Source: Hephaestia mangrovi (GTDB lineage: Bacteria > Pseudomonadota > Alphaproteobacteria > Sphingomonadales > Sphingomonadaceae). Taken from it: a stretch of DNA of 64,000 bases. Below are positions 46,591 through 55,222 of the stretch, piece after piece. The position numbers and the translations under genes are program-made. The stretch covers positions 620,001 to 684,000 of the forward strand of contig NZ_JAINVU010000002.1 in NCBI RefSeq assembly GCF_019880555.1. The letters run 5' to 3'. How positions within the stretch are numbered: position 1 is the first letter of the stretch; every line of letters starts with the position of its first letter. Below the pieces are notes generated by a model. That model worked only from the letters and a program-made list of their open reading frames with translations, was not told where the DNA came from and did not search any database.

Positions 46591-47319
46591 TCAACGAGCA
46601 GCGGCGGGGTTCGGTCCGGCCACAGCCAGCGTTTCCTCGACCCAGGCCGGCACGAGAAGGCTTGCCGGGCCGAGACGGCTTTCATCGAACAAGGCGCTGC
46701 CGGCGGATGGTTCGAGGTTGAGCTCGAGCGTACGCCCGCCGGCATAGCGTGCGGTCTGGACGAAACCGGCGGCGGGATAGACCGCGCCCGACGTGCCGAT
46801 CGAGACGAACAGGTCGGCGGCCGCGATGGCGCCCTCGATCCGGTCCATCGCGTAGGGCATTTCGCCGAAGAAAACGATGTCGGGGCGCAGCGCCGGCGCG
46901 TCGCAGGCCGGGCAGGGCATGCCGGGATCGAGCTGGCCGGCCCAGGGCTCGCGTGCGCCGCACGACGCGCAAAGCGCCGACAGCAATTCGCCGTGCATGT
47001 GGATCAGGCGGCGTGCGCCGGCGCGTTCGTGGAGATCATCGACATTCTGGGTGACGATCACCAGGTCGCCAGGCCATTCGGCATCGAGCCGGGCAAGCGC
47101 GCGATGCGCGGCGTTGGGCTCCACCTGGGATAGCGCAGCGCGGCGCGCGTCGTAGAAACGATGGACCGTCGCCGGATCGCGCGCGAGCGCCTGCGGAGTG
47201 CAGACCTGTTCGACGTGATGGCCTTCCCACAGACCGTCCGGGCCGCGGAAGGTCGCAAGGCCGCTTTCGGCGGAAATGCCGGCACCGGTCAGCACGACGA
47301 TCGAGCGCGGTGACGCCAT
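46591..47319 (-). CDS. cobB: NAD-dependent protein deacylase, sirtuin class III
   Basis: 242 residues. NAD+ binding is GAGISAESG (12-20), with TQNVDDLHERAG and the catalytic His in HMHGE. Four zinc cysteines are in CASC and CPAC. FYDARR gives Tyr56 and Arg59, the YxxR pair linked to desuccinylase activity in bacterial CobB. The start MASPRSIVVLTGAGIS lacks the N-terminal extension of some CobB isoforms. It lies after carbonic anhydrase by 4 bp and before the Gre-like gene. Confidence 0.95.
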   Translation of the reverse strand: MASPRSIVVLTGAGISAESGLATFRGPDGLWEGHHVEQVCTPQALARDPATVHRFYDARRAALSQVEPNAAHRALARLDAEWPGDLVIVTQNVDDLHERAGARRLIHMHGELLSALCASCGAREPWAGQLDPGMPCPACDAPALRPDIVFFGEMPYAMDRIEGAIAAADLFVSIGTSGAVYPAAGFVQTARYAGGRTLELNLEPSAGSALFDESRLGPASLLVPAWVEETLAVAGPNPAAAR

Positions 47320-47323
47320 GACG

Positions 47324-47953
47324 TCAGGCCGGGTTGAACGCGCCGTCCTCGCCCATCACCCACAGAATGCCGTCGCGGATCGCGAAATAGGCGCCACGCA
47401 ACGCGAGCTTGCCTGCGGCCTCCCGCTCGGCAACGAACGGGAAGGTGCGTAGATTGGCCAGCGAGACGCGAACCGTCTCGAGTTCCAGCGCGCGATTGGC
47501 GTCCGGCCCGGTGCCGCATTCGGAAACGACCTTGGCGCGAGCGTCGTCGAGCATGTCGACCCAATGGGCGATGAACCCGCCCTTGCCGGGCGCTGCGCCG
47601 TCGAACACGCCCGTCAGCGAGGCATTGACGCCGCCGCAAGAGCCGTGGCCCATCACCACGATTTCCGGCACCTCGAGCTGCGTCACGGCGAACTCGATCG
47701 CCGCCGAAACACCATGGCGGCCGCCGCCGACCTCATAAGGCGGGACAAGCGCGGCGATGTTGCGGACGACGAAGATCTCGCCCGGCGAAACGTCGAACAC
47801 GGTGGCGGGATCGGTGCGGCTGTCGGCGCAGGCGATGACCATCACGCGCGGGCTCTGGCCCTCGGCGAGCTGGGCCCAGCGATCGTGCTGGCGCTTGTAA
47901 TCGGTATCGCGGAAGCGGTGGTAGCCGGCGACGAGGTCGGAAAAGTCAGTCAT
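47324..47953 (-). CDS. Beta-carbonic anhydrase
   Basis: 209 residues. It interconverts CO2 and bicarbonate. Zinc ligands are Cys42 in ACADSR (with the Asp44-Arg46 dyad) and the His/Cys pair in GHGSCGG. Hydrophobic support [11 protein letters not shown] follows the family pattern. No signal peptide, so cytosolic. The ATG at 47953 ([16 protein letters not shown]) is chosen over a frame open to 47989. It is divergent from lipA, with a gap of about 65 bp that must hold both promoters. Confidence 0.95.
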   Translation of the reverse strand: MTDFSDLVAGYHRFRDTDYKRQHDRWAQLAEGQSPRVMVIACADSRTDPATVFDVSPGEIFVVRNIAALVPPYEVGGGRHGVSAAIEFAVTQLEVPEIVVMGHGSCGGVNASLTGVFDGAAPGKGGFIAHWVDMLDDARAKVVSECGTGPDANRALELETVRVSLANLRTFPFVAEREAAGKLALRGAYFAIRDGILWVMGEDGAFNPA

Positions 47954-48018
47954 GGATGCATCCTTTGCAGGCGCGAGCGGGGGTTTCAAGCCAGGACGAC
48001 ACTCGCTATCTGGCGGAC

Positions 48019-48939
48019 ATGAACGAGCTTACTCCGATTGCCCAGCCGCCGCGCCAGCGCAAGCCCGACTGGATCCGCGTCAAGGCGCCGACCAGCGCCG
48101 GCTTCGCCGAAACCAAGCGGCTGATGCGCGAAAAGAACCTCGCGACCGTCTGCGAGGAAGCGGCCTGCCCGAATATCGGCGAATGCTGGACAAAGAAGCA
48201 CGCCACGGTGATGATCCTGGGCGACACCTGCACGCGGGCCTGCGCCTTTTGCAACGTCAAGACCGGGATGCCCCGCGCGGTCGATCCGATGGAACCCGAT
48301 CACGTCGCCGAGGTGGCGGTGCAGATGGGGCTGGCGCACATCGTCATCACCTCGGTCGATCGCGACGATCTGCCCGATGGTGGGGCGAAGCAGTTCGTCA
48401 AGGTGATCGAGGCGATCCGCAAGGCGGCGCCCCGGACCACCATCGAGATCCTGACTCCCGATTTCCGCAACAAGGCCGATGCCGCGGTCGAAATGATCGT
48501 CGCGGCGCGGCCCGACGTCTATAATCACAATCTCGAGACGGTGCCGCGGCTCTATCCGACGATCCGGCCTGGCGCGCGCTATTATGCGTCGCTGCGGCTG
48601 CTGGAGAGCGTCAAGAAGCACGATCCGTCGATCTTCACCAAATCGGGCGTGATGCTGGGCCTGGGCGAGGAGCGGCTCGAAGTGCATCAGGTGATGGACG
48701 ACATGCGCTCGGCCGACATCGATTTCTTGACGATGGGCCAGTATCTCCAGCCGACGCCGAAACATGCCAAGGTGATCGATTTCGTGACGCCGCAGGCGTT
48801 CGACGCTTACGCCGCGATCGCCCGCGCCAAGGGCTTCTTGCTGGTTGCGTCGTCGCCGTTGACGCGATCGAGCTATCACGCCGGTGACGATTTCGAGCGG
48901 TTGCGCGCCAATCGCGAGGCAAAGCTCGCGCGCGCCTGA
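48019..48939 (+). CDS. lipA: Lipoyl synthase
   Basis: 306 residues. A radical SAM enzyme inserting two sulfurs into octanoyl-E2. The auxiliary cluster motif [12 protein letters not shown] and the radical SAM CxxxCxxC (CTRACAFC) are both present, as is the C-terminal RSSYHAGD serine motif. The ATG at 48019 ([21 protein letters not shown]) is normal for alphaproteobacteria. The next gene overlaps by one base (TGATG). Confidence 0.97.
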   Translation: MNELTPIAQPPRQRKPDWIRVKAPTSAGFAETKRLMREKNLATVCEEAACPNIGECWTKKHATVMILGDTCTRACAFCNVKTGMPRAVDPMEPDHVAEVAVQMGLAHIVITSVDRDDLPDGGAKQFVKVIEAIRKAAPRTTIEILTPDFRNKADAAVEMIVAARPDVYNHNLETVPRLYPTIRPGARYYASLRLLESVKKHDPSIFTKSGVMLGLGEERLEVHQVMDDMRSADIDFLTMGQYLQPTPKHAKVIDFVTPQAFDAYAAIARAKGFLLVASSPLTRSSYHAGDDFERLRANREAKLARA

Positions 48940-49433
48940 TGCCGAAGCATAGTGAAACCCGCGCGCTGCCCTATACGCCGGAGCAGATGTTCGATCTCGT
49001 CGCCGATGTCGGACGTTATGGCGAGTTCCTGCCCTGGGTGAGCGCGATCCGGGTGCGGTCGAACAATGACACGCAGATGATCGCGGACATGATCGTCGGG
49101 TTCAAGGGATTGCGCGAAACCTTCACGTCGAAGGTCGACAAGCAGCGACCAAGGGAAATCCACGTCGATTATCTCGATGGCCCGCTCAAATATCTCCACA
49201 ACGATTGGCGCTTCCGGCCCGATGGCGACGGCGGCAGCCTGGTCGATTTCTCGGTCGATTTCGCGTTCAAGAACCGCGTGTTCGAGATGCTTGCCGGGCA
49301 GGTATTCGATCGCGCGCTGCGCAAGATGATCGGCGCGTTCGAAACCCGCGCGGCCGAACTCTACGGGGCTTCCGACGCATCTTCCGAAGGCGCCGAAGGC
49401 ATCAACAGGTCCAGCGCGCACAACGCCGCCTGA
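48939..49433 (+). CDS. Coq10/RatA-like START-domain protein
   Basis: 164 residues. A lipid-binding START/polyketide-cyclase fold; Coq10 homologues aid ubiquinone function. Signatures: PYTPEQMFDLVADVGRYGEF, LPWVSAIRV and HVDYLDGPLKYLHNDWRF. The position immediately after lipA is common in alphaproteobacteria. Its last 73 bases overlap the pncC gene on the other strand; those codons encode a nonconserved Ser/Ala/Glu-rich tail. Confidence 0.9.
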   Translation: MPKHSETRALPYTPEQMFDLVADVGRYGEFLPWVSAIRVRSNNDTQMIADMIVGFKGLRETFTSKVDKQRPREIHVDYLDGPLKYLHNDWRFRPDGDGGSLVDFSVDFAFKNRVFEMLAGQVFDRALRKMIGAFETRAAELYGASDASSEGAEGINRSSAHNAA

Positions 49434-49894
49434 AGCCGGACGCCGCCGCGGCCGAGATCGCCGAATTCCTGCCGATCGGCAACGACATGAGCCGGATCGC
49501 CGCCCTTCTCCGCGCGCGCGAACACGACGGTGCCGACCGGCTTCTTCTCACTGCCGCCTGCGGGGCCGGCGATACCGGTGATCGCGACGACGGTGTCCGC
49601 ACCCGTAACCTCCAGCGCGCCCTGCGCCATGCTCCAGGCGACGGCGACCGACACCGAGCCGAAGGTTTCCAGCACGTCACCCGAAACCTTGAGAAGATCG
49701 AGCTTCACGTCGTTGGAATAGCTGACGATTCCGCATTCGAACACATCAGATGACCCGGGCACTTCGGTAAGCGCGGCCGAGACGAGTCCGCCGGTGCAGC
49801 TTTCCGCGACGGCGATGTGGCGGCCGGCGGCGCGATTGGCTTCGATGACGCGGGCGGCGGCATCAACCAGTTGTTTGGGAAGAAGCGTGTCCAT
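49361..49894 (-). CDS. pncC: Nicotinamide-nucleotide amidohydrolase, CinA C-terminal domain type
   Basis: 177 residues, a stand-alone CinA-C domain without the MoCF-like N-domain. It deamidates NMN to NaMN for pyridine recycling. The nucleophile motif AESCTGGLVSAALTEVPGSS and YSNDVKLDLL are characteristic. The C-terminus overlaps the Coq10-like gene by 73 bases, tail to tail. It lies directly downstream of the secreted protein and ispDF genes on the same strand. Confidence 0.94.
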   Translation of the reverse strand: MDTLLPKQLVDAAARVIEANRAAGRHIAVAESCTGGLVSAALTEVPGSSDVFECGIVSYSNDVKLDLLKVSGDVLETFGSVSVAVAWSMAQGALEVTGADTVVAITGIAGPAGGSEKKPVGTVVFARAEKGGDPAHVVADRQEFGDLGRGGVRLQAALCALDLLMPSAPSEDASEAP

Positions 49895-49900
49895 GATGTC

Positions 49901-50434
49901 CTAGCGCCTGTCGTCGCGGCAGATCGGGATGTCCAGCGTGGCATTGCCGAACTCGGCCTGCTTGTCACGCGTCAGCTTGAGCGTCGCGACGATCAGGCCG
50001 GCCGCATTTTGCGGCGGCAAGGGCTGGGCGAGGGTGACGATGCGATCGATTTCGCTGCAATCCTGCGGCTTTACGGCATCTACCAGCGCGGGGGCGAGCA
50101 GCGAAACGAGCATCGGCCGGGTGAAATCAGATTGTAGCAGCGGCGCGATATCGGGGCCGGCGACACGCCCGAGCGCGGTGCGCGCAGCGGGCCACGCACG
50201 CTCGGCCTCGGCCTGATAGCGCGCGATGAAAGTGCCGTCAGTCTGGCGCAGCAGCGAGCCCGCCGGCACCCGCGCGGCACAGATCTGGCCGACCTGGCGA
50301 ATCACCTCTGGCATCGCAACCAGCGCGATCGAGGTCGCTTCGGGCGTGGTGACGCACGGCGTCTGCGCCTGCGCGGCATTGGCCGAAAGCCCGGCGAGGG
50401 CCGCGAGCGCGGCGAGGGTCTTCTTGAACGTCAT
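49901..50434 (-). CDS. Hypothetical secreted protein
   Basis: 177 residues. Clear signal peptide (KTLAALAALAGLSANAAQA, cut before QT). The mature part is mainly helical with three cysteines (PCVTT, GQICAARV, PQDCSEID) and ends in PICRDDRR. No family recognised. The ATG overlaps the ispDF stop by 4 bp, and pncC follows after about 6 bp, giving a coupled ispDF-secreted-pncC chain. Probably periplasmic. Confidence 0.75.
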   Translation of the reverse strand: MTFKKTLAALAALAGLSANAAQAQTPCVTTPEATSIALVAMPEVIRQVGQICAARVPAGSLLRQTDGTFIARYQAEAERAWPAARTALGRVAGPDIAPLLQSDFTRPMLVSLLAPALVDAVKPQDCSEIDRIVTLAQPLPPQNAAGLIVATLKLTRDKQAEFGNATLDIPICRDDRR

Positions 50435-51570
50435 GGCAGTCTCACGGTGGCGATGGCGTGCGCCGCGATGCCCTCGCCACGGCCGGTGAAGCCGAGCCGC
50501 TCGGTCGTGGTCGCCTTGAAGCTGACCTGATCGGGGGCAAGCGCGAGAATGTCGGCGATGCGCGCGCGGATCGCCTCGCGGTGCGGGCCGATCTTGGGTG
50601 CTTCGCAGATCAGCGTGACGTCGACGAAATCGATCGTGCCGCCCTGCGCGGCGACGAGGCCGGCAGCGTGAGCGAGGAACTGGTCCGAGGCCGCGCCGCG
50701 CCATTTGGGATCGCTGGGCGGGAAGTGCATGCCGATGTCGCCGGCGGCAATCGTGCCCAGCACCGCATCGGTGATCGCGTGGAGCACGACGTCGGCGTCG
50801 CTATGCCCGCTCAGCCCCTTGTCATGCGGGATAAGCACGCCGCCGAGCCACAGCTCCTCGCCATCGACCAGGCGGTGGACGTCATATCCGCTGGCGCTGC
50901 GGGTGCGACCGCCGGCGAGGCGCTTTTCCGCGGCGGCGAGATCGGCGGGGTAGGTCAGCTTGTCGAGCATGGCATCTCCTGCGACTACCGCGACGGTGCC
51001 GCCATGGCGGCGGACCATCTGCGCATCGTCAGTGGCGTCCTCATCGTCGGGCCAGGCATGGTGGGCGGCCCGGATCGCGTCGTAGCGGAAGGCCTGCGGC
51101 GTCTGCACACGGACGAGGCCATCGCGCGGCACGGTTTCGCCGAGCAAATCCTCGACGCGCGCGAGCGTGTCAGCAACGGGGAGGGCAGGGATGGCGCCGT
51201 CATGGTGATCGAGCGCGTCGAGCAGCGAATCGATCACCGCTGCGGGAACGAACGGACGTGCGGCGTCGTGGATCAGCACGCGCGCGGGCGCCTCGCCGGC
51301 AAGTGTGTCAAGCCCGATCCGCGCCGAATCGCGCCGCAGCACGCCGCCGATCACGAAGCGCACGTCGCCCAGCGTGTCGTGCAGCGCCTGCTGCTGGCCG
51401 TCGGCGATCAGCACGATGACGTCATCGATTCGCGCGTGCGCGGCGAAGGCAGCGTAACTGTGCGCGACCACCGCCTTCCCGCCCAGGGGAAGGAACTGCT
51501 TGGGCGTCGAGCCCATGCGGTGGCCCTGGCCGGCGGCAACGATCAGCGCAACGGTGCGAGGTCTGGTCAT
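50431..51570 (-). CDS. ispDF: Bifunctional IspD/IspF isoprenoid synthesis enzyme
   Basis: 379 residues, a fusion typical of alpha- and epsilonproteobacteria. Residues 1-215: IspD (MEP cytidylyltransferase) with IVAAGQGHRMGSTPKQFLPL and IHDAARPFV. Residues about 220-379: IspF (MEcPP synthase) with ASGYDVHRL metal ligands, SGHSDADVVLHAITDA and FKATTTERLGFTGRGEGI. It catalyses non-consecutive steps of the MEP pathway; IspE is elsewhere. It is divergent from dusB. Confidence 0.97.
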   Translation of the reverse strand: MTRPRTVALIVAAGQGHRMGSTPKQFLPLGGKAVVAHSYAAFAAHARIDDVIVLIADGQQQALHDTLGDVRFVIGGVLRRDSARIGLDTLAGEAPARVLIHDAARPFVPAAVIDSLLDALDHHDGAIPALPVADTLARVEDLLGETVPRDGLVRVQTPQAFRYDAIRAAHHAWPDDEDATDDAQMVRRHGGTVAVVAGDAMLDKLTYPADLAAAEKRLAGGRTRSASGYDVHRLVDGEELWLGGVLIPHDKGLSGHSDADVVLHAITDAVLGTIAAGDIGMHFPPSDPKWRGAASDQFLAHAAGLVAAQGGTIDFVDVTLICEAPKIGPHREAIRARIADILALAPDQVSFKATTTERLGFTGRGEGIAAHAIATVRLP

Positions 51571-51652
51571 CGCGCCCGCCTAGCGGAACGCGGCCAGCCT
51601 TGCCAGCGGGGCTTGTCTCGCGTAGAGGGCTGCCTAATTTTCAGGCATAACC

Positions 51653-52651
51653 ATGACCAAGCTCGCGCCCATCCAGGTCGGCCCCGTGCGGATCGACAGC
51701 CCCGTGGTGCTCGCGCCGATGACCGGCGTGAGCGACATGCCGTTTCGCACGCTCGTGCGCCGTTACGGCTCGGGGCTCAACGTCACCGAAATGATCGCCA
51801 GCCAGGCCGCGATCCGCGAGACGCGGCAATCGCTGCAAAAGGCGGCGTGGCATCCGCTCGAAGAGCCGGTGTCGATGCAATTGGTCGGCTGCACGGCCTA
51901 TGAGATGGGCGAAGCGGCAAAGCTCGCCGCCGATCGCGGCGCCGCGATCATCGACATCAACATGGGATGCCCGGTTCGCAAGATCGTCAACGGCTGGGCC
52001 GGATCTGCGCTGATGCGCGATCTCAAGCTCGCATCGGAGATCGTTGGCGCGGTCGTCAAAGCCGTCGACGTGCCGGTGACGCTCAAGATGCGCATGGGCT
52101 GGGATCATGCCAGCCTCAATGCGCCGGAGCTCGCCCGGATCGCCGAGGATATCGGCGTCAAGATGATTACCGTGCACGGCCGCACCCGGTGCCAGATGTA
52201 CAAGGGATCGGCGGACTGGGCCTTTATCCGGCAGGTCAAGGATGCGGTGACGGTGCCGGTGATCGTCAACGGCGACATCTGCAGCATCGAGGATGCCGAA
52301 ACCGCGCTCGCGCAATCGGGCGCGGATGGCGTCATGATCGGGCGCGGCGCCTATGGCCGCCCGTGGTTGCTCAACCAGTTGATGGTCTGGTTCGCCGAGG
52401 GGCGGCGGCTGCCTGATCCGAGTCTCGACGAACAATATCGCGTGATCGTAGACCATTACGACGCGATGCTCGACCATTATGGCATCGAGACCGGGGTCAA
52501 CATGGCGCGCAAGCATATCGGCTGGTACACGCGCGGCCTGCACGGCTCGGCCGAGTTCCGCAATCGCGTCAACCAGGAGCCGGACGCGAAGGTGGTGAAG
52601 GCGATGCTCGCCGATTTCTATGCGCCCTGGCGCACCCGTGTCGCAGCCTGA
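51653..52651 (+). CDS. dusB: tRNA-dihydrouridine synthase (NifR3/DusB type)
   Basis: 332 residues, FMN-dependent TIM barrel that reduces tRNA uridines. Start [15 protein letters not shown], catalytic Cys106 in [12 protein letters not shown] phosphate loop VNGDICS and [15 protein letters not shown]. It heads the ntrBC cluster, as nifR3 does in rhizobia and other alphaproteobacteria. The ntrB start lies inside its last 32 bases. Confidence 0.95.
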   Translation: MTKLAPIQVGPVRIDSPVVLAPMTGVSDMPFRTLVRRYGSGLNVTEMIASQAAIRETRQSLQKAAWHPLEEPVSMQLVGCTAYEMGEAAKLAADRGAAIIDINMGCPVRKIVNGWAGSALMRDLKLASEIVGAVVKAVDVPVTLKMRMGWDHASLNAPELARIAEDIGVKMITVHGRTRCQMYKGSADWAFIRQVKDAVTVPVIVNGDICSIEDAETALAQSGADGVMIGRGAYGRPWLLNQLMVWFAEGRRLPDPSLDEQYRVIVDHYDAMLDHYGIETGVNMARKHIGWYTRGLHGSAEFRNRVNQEPDAKVVKAMLADFYAPWRTRVAA

Positions 52652-53714
52652 CCTCGAGAGCGGCGGACAGCCTGGTGCGGACGAGTGGCTCGCCGCGCTG
52701 CCCGTCGCCATTCTAACGATCGCGCCGGACGGGACGATTACGCGGGCGAATCCCGAAGCTGAGCAACTGCTCAACATGTCGGAACGCGCGATGACCGGCC
52801 AGCCGCTCCGGGCGGCACTGACGCCACCGGCCTTTGCCCAGCGCGACGGACAGGGGCTCGCCGCGTTCGATACCGATGTCGAAACCGCGCGCGCCGGCCG
52901 GTTGCGGCTCGATTATCTGGAGGCGCCGCTCGCCGATCGGCCGGGCTGGCGGACGATCACGCTCCACCACGCCGCGACGTCGCGACGCATCGGCGTCACC
53001 GCCGATCGCGCCACCGGCGCACGCGCGGCGATCGGGGCAGCGGCGATGCTGGCTCATGAGATCAAGAATCCGCTGTCAGGTATCCGCGGCGCGGCGCAAC
53101 TGATCGCGACGGGGGGCGATCCCGGCGGCGACCTGACCCGATTGATCACCACCGAGGTCGACCGGATCGCCGCGCTGATCGACCGGATGCAGGATTTCAC
53201 CGATACGCGGCCGCTGCAACCGCAGCCGGAGAACATCTATCCGTTGCTCGATCACGCCCGCCGCGTCGCGCTTGCGGGATTCGCTGCCGACATCACGATC
53301 GAGGAGCGGTTCGATCCGTCATTGCCGCCGGTATTGATCGACCGCGACGCCTTTCTGCAAGTGATCCTCAACCTGCTCAAAAATGCCTGCGAGGCCGTGC
53401 GGGGTGAGGAGGCACGGCAAGTCGTGCTCACCACTGCTTATCGGCATGGCATGGCGGTCAGCACCGCCGCAGGCGCGCCGCGACTGCCGCTGCCGATCGA
53501 ATTGTGCGTGCTCGACAGCGGCCCCGGTGCACCGGCCGATATCGCCGAGCATCTGTTCGATCCGTTCGTGTCGGGCAAGCCGGAGGGGCAGGGGCTCGGC
53601 CTCGCGCTGGTCGACAAGCTGGTGCGCGACATGGGCGGGATCGTCCAATATGCGCGCGAAGGAGAGCCGGAGATGACCGTGTTCCGCCTACTGCTGCCAA
53701 GGGCGCCGCGATGA
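52620..53714 (+). CDS. ntrB: Nitrogen regulation sensor kinase NtrB
   Basis: 364 residues. A cytosolic histidine kinase that phosphorylates NtrC according to PII state. PAS domain about 22-120 ([20 protein letters not shown]), H-box [15 protein letters not shown] with His146, N-box [12 protein letters not shown], and G boxes DSGPG and [15 protein letters not shown] at 52620 overlaps dusB; GTG at 52638 is an alternative, and neither has a clear ribosome site, so coupling to dusB is likely. Confidence 0.93.
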   Translation: MRPGAPVSQPDLESGGQPGADEWLAALPVAILTIAPDGTITRANPEAEQLLNMSERAMTGQPLRAALTPPAFAQRDGQGLAAFDTDVETARAGRLRLDYLEAPLADRPGWRTITLHHAATSRRIGVTADRATGARAAIGAAAMLAHEIKNPLSGIRGAAQLIATGGDPGGDLTRLITTEVDRIAALIDRMQDFTDTRPLQPQPENIYPLLDHARRVALAGFAADITIEERFDPSLPPVLIDRDAFLQVILNLLKNACEAVRGEEARQVVLTTAYRHGMAVSTAAGAPRLPLPIELCVLDSGPGAPADIAEHLFDPFVSGKPEGQGLGLALVDKLVRDMGGIVQYAREGEPEMTVFRLLLPRAPR

Positions 53715-55132
53715 GCCGGGCCGGGCGCATCCTGGTGGTCGATGACGACGCCGCGATCCGCGCGGTGATCGGCCAGTCGCTGCGGCGCGCCGGGCACGAG
53801 GTGAAGGCGGTCGGCTCGCTCGCCGAGCTTGATCGCGCGTTCGCCGCAGGAGCACCCGACGTACTGGTGACCGATGTCGTGCTGCCCGACGGCAATGGCT
53901 TGGACATGGTTGCGGGCTTGGTCGCCGATCATCCGGGGCTCCCGGTAATCGTGCTATCCGCGCAGAATACGCTGACGACCGCGGTGCGCGCGACCGAAGT
54001 CGGCGCCTATGATTATCTCCCCAAGCCGTTCGATCTCGACGCGCTGACGCAGGCGGTGGCCGGCGCGCTGGCGCGCGGCGAGAGCGATAGCGTCGCGCCG
54101 ATCGGCGAAGAGGATCGCGCGCTGCCGCTGATCGGCCGGTCACCGGCGATGCAGGAGGTCTATCGCGTCATCGCGCGGGTCGTGTCGAACGACCTGACCG
54201 TGCTGATCTCAGGCGAATCGGGCACCGGCAAGGAGCTCGTCGCGCGCGCGATCCACGATCTCGGGCCGCGGCGCCGCGCGCCGTTCGTCGCGATCAACAT
54301 GGCCGCGATTCCGCGCGAGTTGATCGAAGCCGAACTGTTCGGCCACGAACGCGGCGCCTTCACCGGCGCGCAGGCCCGCACCGCCGGCCGGTTCGAGCAA
54401 GCGGCGGGCGGCACGCTGTTCCTCGATGAGATCGGCGACATGCCGATCGAGGCACAGACGCGATTGCTCCGCGTGCTGCAATCGGGCGAGTTCACCACGG
54501 TCGGCGGCGCGCGCGCGATTCGCGCCGACGTCCGCATCGTCGCCGCGACCAATCGCGACCTCGCCCGGCTTGTTGCCGACGGGCAATTTCGAGAAGATTT
54601 ATTCTATCGCCTCAACGTCGTGCCGATCACGCTTCCAGCGCTGCGCGAGAGGCGACAGGACATGGCGCTGCTCGCGCGCCATTTCCTCGAACGCGCAGCC
54701 GAGGGCGGCCTGCCGAGCAAGCAGCTATCCGAAGGCGCCGTCGGCGTGCTCGCGCAGCACGATTGGCCGGGCAACGTCCGCGAGCTCGAGAATCTGATGC
54801 GCCGTTTGGCGGTGCTGAGCCGCGATGTGGTGATCACCGCTGCCGATATCGGTGGCGTGATTGGCGCGCCGACGCCCGAAACGGTCGTGCCGAGCGATGC
54901 CGGGATCGAACAGGCGGTGCGAACGCGGCTGGCGCGGATCGAGCGTGAGGAGCCCGACCGGCTCGACGACGGCACGCTCTACGATCGGCTGATCGCGGAA
55001 GTCGAACGCCCCCTGATCGAGGCGATGCTGGCGCGCCACGGCGGCAACCAGCTCCGAGCTGCCCGCGCGCTGGGGATTAACCGCAACACGTTGAGAAAAC
55101 GGCTGGACACGCTGGGAATCGAGCCGCGCTGA
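53711..55132 (+). CDS. ntrC: Nitrogen regulation response regulator NtrC
   Basis: 473 residues. Receiver domain with phospho-acceptor Asp55 (VLVTDVVLPD), AAA+ domain with Walker A GESGTGKE (168-175), intact GAFTGA loop (215-220) that contacts sigma-54, Walker B LFLDEIGDM, and a Fis-type HTH (NQLRAARALGINRNTLRKRL). It activates nitrogen-assimilation genes with RpoN. The ATG at 53711 overlaps the ntrB stop by 4 bp. Confidence 0.96.
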   Translation: MSRAGRILVVDDDAAIRAVIGQSLRRAGHEVKAVGSLAELDRAFAAGAPDVLVTDVVLPDGNGLDMVAGLVADHPGLPVIVLSAQNTLTTAVRATEVGAYDYLPKPFDLDALTQAVAGALARGESDSVAPIGEEDRALPLIGRSPAMQEVYRVIARVVSNDLTVLISGESGTGKELVARAIHDLGPRRRAPFVAINMAAIPRELIEAELFGHERGAFTGAQARTAGRFEQAAGGTLFLDEIGDMPIEAQTRLLRVLQSGEFTTVGGARAIRADVRIVAATNRDLARLVADGQFREDLFYRLNVVPITLPALRERRQDMALLARHFLERAAEGGLPSKQLSEGAVGVLAQHDWPGNVRELENLMRRLAVLSRDVVITAADIGGVIGAPTPETVVPSDAGIEQAVRTRLARIEREEPDRLDDGTLYDRLIAEVERPLIEAMLARHGGNQLRAARALGINRNTLRKRLDTLGIEPR

Positions 55133-55222
55133 GCGCCTCCAGCGACGAACCGAGCGCTGCAAACGTCCGATCGCACCATAATTGTGTTTTCTGTGCAACG
55201 CAGGCGTTGTATCGAAGCAACG

